Assembly (NCBI GenBank): GCA_024364735.1 | Contig: JAGFNQ010002612.1 | Span: 393,070-457,069, forward strand | Direction of reading: 5' to 3' | DNA: 64,000 bases | Origin: Boesenbergia rotunda | Lineage: Eukaryota; Streptophyta; Magnoliopsida; Zingiberales; Zingiberaceae | Shown here: positions 56,584 through 64,000 of the stretch, piece by piece | Numbering within the stretch: position 1 is the stretch's first letter | How the letters are laid out: each line of letters opens with the position of its first letter | The notes under the pieces: model-generated | Seen by the model: only the letters and a program-made list of their open reading frames with translations | Databases searched by the model: none | What the model was told of the DNA's origin: nothing | Program-made: the position numbers and the translations under genes

Positions 56584-57501
56584 TGCAGAGCTACAAAGAA
56601 AGAGGATTGATCCCGACCTACTTTAGGTGTACTCTGGTCAGTCTACGTGGCATCGTAGGGAAATAAATCATTGACGGGAAGGCTCCGACAGTCCGCGTGG
56701 CAAGGCAGACCACTCGAGTCGGGACGCCCGATCGGGAGGTCAACCTAATATAGTATGAAATAGTCACAACAAGAGATATCGAGTGTTGGGCTTAAGGTCG
56801 CGTAGTTAACATACGGTCAACAGCCATTCGGCTACCCTCGGGGGTTCTAATCCAATGCTCTGAGGATGAATCGGGCTGGCCGAGTCCAAGTGCCCCAGAG
56901 ACTCGGATTGCCCCTTGTTTAAATCGTGCGGCGTTAGCTGTTTTGAGAGATTTCACTCAGGTCTGCCGGTCGGCGACCTAGCTCGGGAATTATCGTTTTC
57001 CGAGGAAAACACCAACTGCCTGACACCATACTGATCAAGGGGGTACGAGAGATGACGCAGGTTGGCTCAGGCCTGACACCACTCGTGTCTGAATCGCGGA
57101 TATCCCGGTATTATAGTACTTGCCTGACATGCTCTGGCAATCCGTACTACAACGACCCCTGCCATGTCAGACTAGGCGGCGTCGGTCGGCGAGCTGATAG
57201 TTGCCCCTGATATTGTCCCCGCATAAGACAAAATGTGGCAGAAGCGGGGCAGAGGCTGTTGGCTCCCTCAGTTATATAAGGGTCTCCTCACTTCATACGC
57301 AGGTACGCGCGAGATAGTTGTTGCTATAGTTCTTCTTCTGCCTTCATTTCTTCCATCGGATACTGACTTGATTGTCGTGGGGTCTTGTCGGGGACTTCTC
57401 CTGGTGGGTTGCTGACGGTCACCTCTCTTGCAGGTCTCAGAGCAAGCAGAGATAGTGCTCGAGTCCACCTCACCCCTTAGAGTCCACCTCGCTCTGCGAT
57501 A
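56584..57501 (+). repeat. Gypsy LTR (third copy), followed by a short internal remnant
   Basis: About 918 bp from TGCAGAGCTAC (56584) to CTGCGATA (57501), close in length to the 902- and 922-bp LTRs of elements 2 and 1. Shared blocks are GGATTGATCCCGACC near the start, TTATATAAGGG as TATA box (57272), ACTGACTTGATTGTCG, GGTGGGTTGCTGACGGTCA and CCACCTC near the end. After it comes GAATCAAGGATC, resembling the GGATCAAATTTGG that follows the LTR in element 2. This suggests a few internal bases of its own element remain. Confidence 0.75.
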
Positions 57502-57542
57502 GAATCAAGGATCATACAACGATATGCTTATTGATTATATCT

Positions 57543-58444
57543 TGTAAAGAAAGAGTATCAAACAACGATATTGATCCCGGCCTATCTCACGGGTAGCTCG
57601 GTCGGCCAGCTGGCGCCGCATCTGGATAGAGTCGAGACCGAGGCCCCCGGAGTCCAGGTGAACCGAAGGACACAGCCGGGCAATCAGGCGGATAGAGTCT
57701 GGCCTGGTCCAACCTACTCGAGAACATAGAGGAGCCGACCCTGGCTTGAATAATACACGACGATTGATGGAGGACGGGCCAACGAAGGCCCGACCCAGGG
57801 ATAGGTCGACTGGATCAGGTCTAAGCATCCCCCTAGCTCGGCCCGGTGACCCTGCGTCACTCGGAGACATTGCACCCGACACGACCGATATCACTCGGGC
57901 CAGCCGGTCGGCAACCGATCTCAGGACCGATCCTTCCTTACGCCACCTCCACTCCAGGATATCATATGTATGACTGTGATACAGGGGTCAGTGCGAGCCT
58001 TACTCATTCATGGCACACGTCGCGAATATACCGACGACTCTGTGCTACTATACTACCTGAGCACCCCGCGCCATGCCTCCCTTCGAGGGGTCCGGCAGAG
58101 CGGCGCCGATCGGTGCCTTCCTGTGAGCTGACAAACACCTACATCCCTGTCTCAGGCAGGTAGCGAAAGGTGATTGACACAGACAGGGATTGTCAGCTCC
58201 CCTGGTTATATAAGCTTCTCCCTTCCTCATTCCGCGGGTATGCACAAGCGTGCTTTCGTCTACTACTTCCTTTGCTTCACTATATTCCTGCGGATACTGA
58301 CTTGACCGTCGGAGAGCTTGACCGAGGATTTTTCCCAGCGGAGTTGCTAACGGTCATTTTCTCGCAGGTCGGAGCCAGCATCTGCAACTCGTGGAGCTCG
58401 GGAAACCATCTCGCTCTTGGGGGATTCCACCTCACTTCACGACA
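57543..58444 (+). repeat. 5' LTR of gypsy element 2
   Basis: TGTAAAGAAAG at 57543 to TTCACGACA at 58444, about 902 bp, with a TATA box GGTTATATAAGC near 58204-58215. The inner edge is supported by the following GGATCAAATTTGGCGC, identical to element 1. The outer edge is less certain. Confidence 0.8.
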
Positions 58445-58450
58445 GGATCA

Positions 58451-58463
58451 AATTTGGCGCTAG
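58451..58463 (+). promoter_or_regulatory. Gypsy element 2 primer binding site
   Basis: AATTTGGCGCTAG shortly after the LTR end, the same word as in element 1. Confidence 0.65.
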
Positions 58464-58498
58464 AAGGAGGGACCCTTCAGCCTGATCGGAAGTGCACG

Positions 58499-59858
58499 AT
58501 GAAAGATCCCAACCGAGTCATGATGACCGTTACGCCCGAGGAGTACGGACTCCTGATGGGCGCCCGGGCTCAGAGAACTCCTCAGAGGCTGTCACGGGCT
58601 GGTAGCCCGGCAGCTCGATTTCCTCAGCCATCGGCACCCGACCCCTCAGGAAATCGAGGAAGGGCTGCCTGACCAGAAGGGGACTCAGCTCCCTTCCCCA
58701 CAGCTTTCTATCGAGGTTGGGACGACGAGGCTGAGCCGGTGCCAATTGAGGCATCTGCATCCAGTCGGACGCACATGCCACATCTCGAAAAGGGAAAGGT
58801 CCCAGCCGACGTGTCACCGACCACCCTGGCACGCATCCCCTTCTCCTCTTGGATCCTGGAGGATCCAGTTCCCAAGCATCTCCGGTTCTTCCCCATACTC
58901 GAATACGCTGGAGCCACCGACCCCGAGGAGCATATGTTGAAGTTCAAAAGTGCAGCCCTGCTGCACCAGTATCCTGAAGGCATGAAATACAGGGCATTCT
59001 TGACAACGCTCTTGGGACCCGCTCAACGATGGTTCGGCCAACTCCCCAGCGGGTCGATCGCAAGCTTCGGGGAGCTTAGGAGGACATTCCTCCAGCACTT
59101 CGTCAGCAGCCGGAGGCACCACAAGACAAGTATCAACCTGTTCGCCCTAAAGCAGGGCCCGAAGGAATCGCTTCGGGCCTATATCAAGAGATTTAATAGG
59201 GTGACGCTGGACGTGCCGACCGCCACACTTGAGGTGCTGATCAGCGCCTTCTCCCAAGGATTGCAGGAGGAAGATTTCTTTCGATCGCTTATCAGGAAAC
59301 CGCCGAAAGACTTTGACAACCTACTGGGAAAGGCTGTCAAATATATTAACGTGGAAGAAGCGCAGGCCGCTCGGAAAAAGGAGTTGGTCACCGCGCCGCC
59401 CCGAATCCCGCACTGACCAAATCGCCAGGCGGGCCCATTCGCAACCCCCGAGGACCCATCGACCGAGCGGAGAAGGAACGCCGCCAGGTGCAACAAGTTG
59501 CTCAAGGGTGTCGGCCGACTCGGTGGAGACCCTACTGCGCGCTTCACCATAGACACACCCACAACACGGAGGAATGTCGACAGAGCGGCAGAAGTCGGGC
59601 TCCCGCTACCGCCAACGAGGACAAGGACGTCAAGCCTCTCGGGGGCGCAGCTCGGGTCGGGAAGGGCCGACCGTCGCCCCAGCCGCCGAAGAATCCAAGC
59701 CAGAGCCCCCGATCGCTCGTAGTTGGTTCCCACAAGGGGAATCAGTCGAGTCAGACGAAATAGACGAGCAACCGGCCAATCGGCAGAACGCCGTCCAAGG
59801 GGGAGTACATGTGATCTCAGGTGGGGCAGCCGGAGAAGGCTCCCACCGCCACGACAAT
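58499..59858 (+). pseudogene. Degenerate gypsy gag (element 2)
   Basis: The start (MKDPNRVMMTVTPEEYGLLM) aligns with element 1 gag but stops at TGA 58670-58672. The gag domain resumes in another frame from about 58700 to 59416 (YAGATDPEEHMLKF, QRWFGQLPSGS, RRHHKTSINLF, LRAYIKRFN), where it stops again. The knuckle (YCALHHRHTHNTEEC) sits in a third frame near 59535. The gag end motif NRQNAVQGGVHVISGG is near 59800. The order is as in element 1, so gag is complete but broken by at least three frame changes. No protease or RT follows. Confidence 0.88.
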
Positions 59859-59930
59859 TAAAATAATTGTACTATGTAACACTGCAAGAATAGTGGAAGA
59901 GCCATATTTTGGGACAATTGGCAAGCACTC

Positions 59931-60863
59931 CAGACTCTCGCCCCATGCGAGTTATAAATGGGCATGCTCCCACGCCCCCCCTCGAGTCGGCTCACAGTCC
60001 GGACGCGTAGTGGCCCACGCTCCCTGGGATGCGTCCGACAGAGTAGTCAGACTCTCGCCCCGTGCGAGTTATAAGTGGGCATGCTCCCACGCCCCTCCCT
60101 CGGCTCAGCTCCCAGTCCGGATGTGTAGAGGCCCACGCTCCCTAGGATGCATCTGACCGAGAAGCCAGACTCTCGTCCCATGCGAGTTATAAGTGGGTAT
60201 GCTCCCACGCCCCCCTCGACTCAGCTCCAATTCCGGACGCGTGGCGGCCCACGCTCCTTGGGATGCATCCGATCGAATAGCCAGACTCTCCCCCCGTGAG
60301 AGTTATAAGTAGGCATGCTCCCACGCCCCCTCGGCTAGGCTCCCATTCCGAACGTGTGGCGGCCCACGCTCGCTGGGATGCATCCGACCGAGTAGCCAGA
60401 CTCTCGCCCCGTGCGAGTTATAAGTAGGCATGTTCCCACGCCACCCCCCCTCGACTCAACTCCCAGTCTGGAGGTGTGGCGACCCACGCTCCCTGGGATG
60501 CATCCGACACAGTAGCTAGACTCTCGCCCCGTGTGAGTTATAAGTGGGCATGCTCCCACACCCCTCCCTCGGCTCGGCTCCCAGTCCGGACGCATGGCAA
60601 CCCACGCTCTCTGAGATGCATCCAACCGAATAGCCAGACTCTCGCCCCGAGCGAGTTATAAGTGGGCATGCTCCCACGCCCCCCCCCTCGGCATGGCTCC
60701 CAGTCCGGATGCGTGGGGGCCCACGCTCCCTGGGATGCATCCGACCGAGTAGTTAGACTCTCCCCCCGTGCGATTTATAAGTGGGCATGCTCCCACGGTC
60801 CCCCTCAGCTCGGCTCCTAGTTCGAACATATGACGACCCACACTCCTTGAGGACCAGCCGATC
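59931..60863. repeat. Tandem array, eight units of 115-120 bp
   Basis: Units start at 59931, 60048, 60166, 60282, 60397, 60517, 60635 and 60754; the last is partial. Each contains AGACTCTCGCCCCGTGCGAG, then TTATAAGTGGGCATGCTCCCAC, a C-rich run of variable length, CTCCCAGTCCGGA and CCCACGCTCCCTGGGATGCA. Unit length differences arise mostly in the C-run. GTGGGCATGCTCCCAC is itself a near-palindrome. The array replaces the place where gag would run into pol. Confidence 0.93.
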
Positions 60864-61650
60864 AAACACACAAGCTCTCGATGACTGAGCAAGCAAAGGC
60901 ATGCATTTCCAAACAATCGGGCGATCCTTGGTTCCCAAACATAAGTCGATCCTCAATGGTAGTCCCCCGAACGGGTACGCCACTTAGGGACTAGTCCTTA
61001 GCCAAGACTTAAGCGAGGTCAGGGCAATTGGGTCGGCTCAGTCGGTAGCCTACCCAAGCCGATCTCACTAGAAGAAAGTAAGGTTTTGAGCCCTGGCCCG
61101 AACCACCAATACGTAGACGCAAAAAAATACATTTGACAAAGCATAGAAGAAAAAGGATTTGGATTAAAAACAGTCTCATTGCAAAATGGAGGCTAGGCCC
61201 CTACAAAACGAAAATAAAGAAAAAAGACCCCGACCTCACTCAAAGGGTCGGAAGACCTCCTCCATCCCCCGGGTCAACCTGGACATCTTGACGGTGCTGA
61301 CCGGGAGGTCGGGCGGAAGGTGCCCGCCACGCTTTAGCTGCTCAACAAAATTGAGCATTTGCTGCTTAAGCATGGGACGCAACCTCCCTGACAGTTATTT
61401 GCTGAACTCCCGGGAGTTGAGATACTCAACCCTCCGAGAGTCCCACCGAGCCACCTCCCCCACTTTGTAGGCTCGGAGCTCCTCTATTTACTTCTGAGCC
61501 GCCTCCAGCTTCGCCTCACAGGTGGCTTGCCACCCGTAAGCTGATCAAGCTCTCCCGATCGGGCTCTTAGCTCCCCGTCTCGGAGTGTCAGCTGGGTCGC
61601 CAGGGCCTCAGATCTCTTCGTTTAGGCAGCAAGTTCTTGCTCCTTGGCGG
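60864..61650. other. Region between tandem array and coiled-coil frame
   Basis: No clear frame. On the minus strand, 61190-61640 is GC-rich with short open stretches and is probably the decayed 3' end of the minus-strand transposon gene. 60864-61150 shows nothing I recognise. Confidence 0.4.
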
Positions 61651-62389
61651 TCAGATCGGCACGCAAAGCGGAAGCCAACTGGGCCACCTCCAGGAGCTCC
61701 GCCTTAGCCTTGGCCAGCTCATCCCGAGCCTGGCCCTCGAGGGCCAGGCCTTGCGCTCCGTATACTCCAGATTTATGACCCAATGTTGTGCCTGGGCGAC
61801 CGTCGTGGTTGCCAAGTCAAGCTCCATCTGGGTCTCCTCGAGTTGCGCTTCCGAGTGGGCCAAACGGTCTTGGAGGGCCAAATTCTCAGCCTGCAACCCG
61901 TTCAAAGTCTCCTCGTTCGAGACCAGTTGCGCGTGACGAAGCTGAGTCTCCAGCTGTTCCACTCGGGATTCCGCTTATTGTCGAGTCCGGGTATGGGATA
62001 TAAAAGAAACAGCAAAGCTATAGGCCGAGCCGAAGAGCTGTGGGCAAGAATTAGATCTTAGTCTCAAGTCAAGAATAAGCAAAAGGAAATACACAAAAAG
62101 GAAACAAATGTACCTAACTGGCCTCATAAAGAAAGGCGTTGGCTTTGCTGGTCGGGCCCAGATAGTTGGCTTCCCGAATGCCTTGGTAAATATGCTCGCC
62201 TAGCGGACCGTACAGGTGGACCTCCTGGGCCTGCACGATTGGCTCGGCGGGTGGCGCCTCATAGCCCGTGGCATCAACAACCCGGGATGGCAGGACCAAG
62301 TGGAACGGTCGACTGTCCGAGCCGTCAGTAGAGGGAGGGGAGGGAGAGGGAGGGGAGGGATCCCTTCGGATCCGGGCTTCTAGGGAGCC

Positions 62390-62923
62390 TAGGGATGGCA
62401 ATGGGGCAGGTCGGGGACGGGTTTGTCGTCCCCATACCCGTCCCCGAAGTAAATCTCCATCCCCGAACCCGTCCCCATCCCCACCTCTACTTAATCGGGG
62501 AATCCCCGTCCCCGAACCCGCGGGGAGTAAATCTCCATCCCCGTCCCCATCCCCACTTGAAATATCCATTTTTTTGCAAGTTAAAAAAAAAAGGATTTCC
62601 CAAGCATGGTTGTAAAAACAATGAGATTTCCAACTTGTGGGAGGCGACGAGTGACTAGTAAGCGATACTCATTAGGGTTTTCACACAACTTTAATATTAA
62701 TATTATTCAATTATTTTAATAATTATTAATATTTTATTATTATTAAAGATATCGGGGCGGGTTCGGGGATGGAGATAGCATCCCCATACACGCCCCAATT
62801 TATTTCGGGGATTTTTAAAAATCCCCGAACCCAAATCCAAACCCGATAATAACTCCCCAAACCCGCCCCGTTTCGGATTTTCCCCGCGGATATCCAAATC
62901 CGCGGGGAAAATTGCCAATCCTA
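62390..62923. mobile_element. hAT-like MITE, 534 bp, with 8-bp target duplication
   Basis: The left end TAGGGATGGCAAT and the complement of the right end TAGGATTGGCAAT form imperfect terminal inverted repeats. Immediately outside, AGGGAGCC occurs at 62382-62389 and again at 62924-62931, a perfect 8-bp target duplication as hAT transposases make. Inside are runs of CCCCGTCCCCG-type sequence near both ends and an AT-rich centre; no protein. It sits in an exon of the minus-strand transposon gene. Confidence 0.93.
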
Positions 62924-63281
62924 AGGGAGCCTTCCCGGGTCAGAGTTGGAGGCGGCACTGAAGAAGGAGCCGCTGGAGACGGGGCTATAGGAGCAGGGGC
63001 CGCGGGATAAGAGGTCGTTGAAGAAGGGGCTGCTGCCTTCTTCTTCTTCTTTGGCTGAGATCTAGCTGGCGGGGTTCCGGTTGTGGGAACGGCAGGAGGC
63101 GCGGACTCCGAGTCGGCTGATCGTTCCCTTCGACGCCTAGTGACCAGAGGCTGGTCGTCCACATCTCTGGGCTCGGGGTCAGAAACCGACGCTGCTCTGT
63201 TGCGTGAGGAAGACATGATGGTGGAAGGAACCGCGGGTGAAGCTGCCTCTCGCTGGGCTAGCTGCTCGCCTACCCGAGAGT

Positions 63282-63523
63282 CAAGTTCGGCGTCGTCCAA
63301 GCCAAACCCCTCCTCCAGGGCAGCTGCCAGCATCATAGTTGCTGCAAGGAAATAGGGGTTTAGTCAGCTATAATCATTCGAATGACAGAATACAGAACTT
63401 ACCAAGTTCGGCGTTGTCTAAGTCAAACCCCTCCTCCAGGGCAGCTGCCAGCATTATAGTTGCTGCAAGGAAATAGGGGTTTAGTCAGCTATAATAATTC
63501 GAAAGACAGAATACAGAACATAC
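63282..63523 (-). repeat. 121-bp tandem duplication carrying intron plus exon
   Basis: Two copies in the minus-strand transposon gene: 63523-63403 and 63402-63282. Each holds an intron (GTATGTTCTG or GTAAGTTCTG to TTCCTTGCAG) followed by exon sequence starting CAACTAT. The copies differ at about ten positions. Confidence 0.92.
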
Positions 63524-64000
63524 CGAGTGACTGGGGTCGGCGAACCGGTACTGGGCTGAGCCCAAATACGTACAAGATGTCCGCGCTGAGCATGGACACC
63601 ATGGAAGTGTCGGCCCTCGAGTTTGGAGAGGGCCGACTGATAAGAGGGTAGGGAGCGATAATTCTTCGGGAGAGGGGGAGAAGGAGGAAGGTCGGGCATC
63701 CAATGCGCAGGCCCACTCGAGGCTGGGACAGTCTTAATGAAGAAATAACGTTCTTTCCAACCCTTATTAGAAGTTGAAAGTTTCGATAGAAAGGAAGTCT
63801 TGGCATTGGCTTGGAAGAAGAAGTCGCCTGACTCTTGCTTCTTGGGATAAAAGAAATAATAGAAGAACTCGGGCTTGAGGGGGATCTTATATAAAGTAAA
63901 GATAACCACCGAGCCACAGATCAGAAGAATGGCGTTCGGGGCTAGATGGGACAGTGGAATTTGGAAGATACAACAAACGGAGGAAATAAATGGGTGGATC

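Larger units (their letters stand above)
57543..64000 (+). mobile_element. Gypsy element 2 (Tat/Retand-like), pol-less derivative, right end outside window
   Basis: 5' LTR 57543-58444, primer site near 58451-58463, degenerate gag 58499-59858, then eight tandem units (59931-60863) and a minus-strand transposon gene (about 61.2 kb to beyond 64 kb). No reverse transcriptase or integrase sequence is seen in 59.9-64 kb. The 3' LTR is not in the window, so whether the antisense gene truly belongs to this element is inferred from the position and from the known occurrence of extra antisense ORFs in Tat-lineage elements. Confidence 0.65.
61190..64000 (-). pseudogene. Minus-strand plant transposon gene ('gypsy-type' protein class), degenerate, 5' end outside window
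   Basis: Read right to left. 64000-63524 encodes a hydrophobic domain (VCCIFQIPLSHLAPNAILLI, KPEFFYYFFYPKKQE, NKGWKERYFFIK) of the type annotated in plants as 'putative gypsy-type transposon' (PF04195-like, by recall), with a frame change near 63600. Then come a 60-bp exon (63462-63403) and an exon from 63341 with a low-complexity Ser/Pro/Lys region, interrupted by a MITE (62923-62390) and continuing to about 62114. At 61962-61651 lies a coiled-coil stretch (ENLALQDRLAHSEAQLEETQ). Introns have GT/AG ends. The function is unknown; such ORFs occur inside Tat-lineage elements. Not expected to give an intact protein. Confidence 0.65.

Noticed and set aside
57535..57973. Frames on both strands within LTR 2
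   Set aside because: They lie in U3 of a long terminal repeat and show no domain.
59931..60863. Repeat array considered as CRISPR-like, and its short frames as proteins
   Set aside because: Units are contiguous without unique spacers, the host is a plant, and the frames vary with C-run length.

Overview
This is a plant nuclear window, almost certainly an angiosperm and probably a monocot: split genes with GT-AG introns, GC-rich 5' ends in the single-exon PPR, 7TM and CHX genes, and nested LTR retrotransposons. I could not name the species. Nine conserved genes form an island at about 12-56 kb, with retrotransposon sequence on both sides.

Left flank (1-11.7 kb, minus strand): a SIRE/Maximus-like Ty1/copia element (1-7381, its 3' end beyond the window) is inserted into the pol gene of a Tat/Retand-like Ty3/gypsy element (7382-11683). 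Both are broken: the copia pol has several frameshifts, and the gypsy gag-pol frame has an internal stop. The copia LTR holds two ordered arrays near its promoter: four pairs of an 8-bp palindrome at fixed spacing, and four short hairpins with compensatory stem changes. A long AATTTT/AATTTG tract separates copia gag from protease.

Gene island: MKK6-type MAP kinase kinase (-, 8 exons, one GC-AG intron); a PPR protein (+); a LISCL-type GRAS regulator (+); an ObgM-type mitochondrial GTPase (-, 5 coding exons); a NETWORKED/KIP1-like actin-binding protein (+); a GOST/Lung-7TM receptor-like protein (-); clathrin heavy chain (+, 30 exons); a CHX-type cation/H+ antiporter (-); and alanine--glyoxylate aminotransferase 2-like (-, 9 exons). 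Splice junctions and phases were traced by hand for all the multi-exon genes. The clathrin gene is collinear with a full-length 1,705-residue family member except for a net 2-nt deletion in exon 24 that brings a stop after residue 1247. The spacers contain two large foldback elements and a gypsy LTR fragment. The genes have unrelated housekeeping or regulatory roles (signalling, organelle gene expression, cytoskeleton, trafficking, ion transport, photorespiratory or amino-acid metabolism), and no functional cluster is apparent.

Right flank (56.6-64 kb): two related gypsy LTRs lie head to tail 41 bp apart. The second leads into a degenerate gag with no pol after it. In place of pol come eight tandem units of 115-120 bp, then a minus-strand gene of the plant 'gypsy-type' transposon-protein class. 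That gene is interrupted by a 534-bp hAT-like MITE with a perfect 8-bp target duplication, and a 121-bp tandem duplication copied one of its introns with the adjoining exon.

I found no complete new biological system. The most unusual signals are the two ordered arrays in the copia LTR, the pol-less gypsy element with its antisense gene, and the clathrin frameshift.
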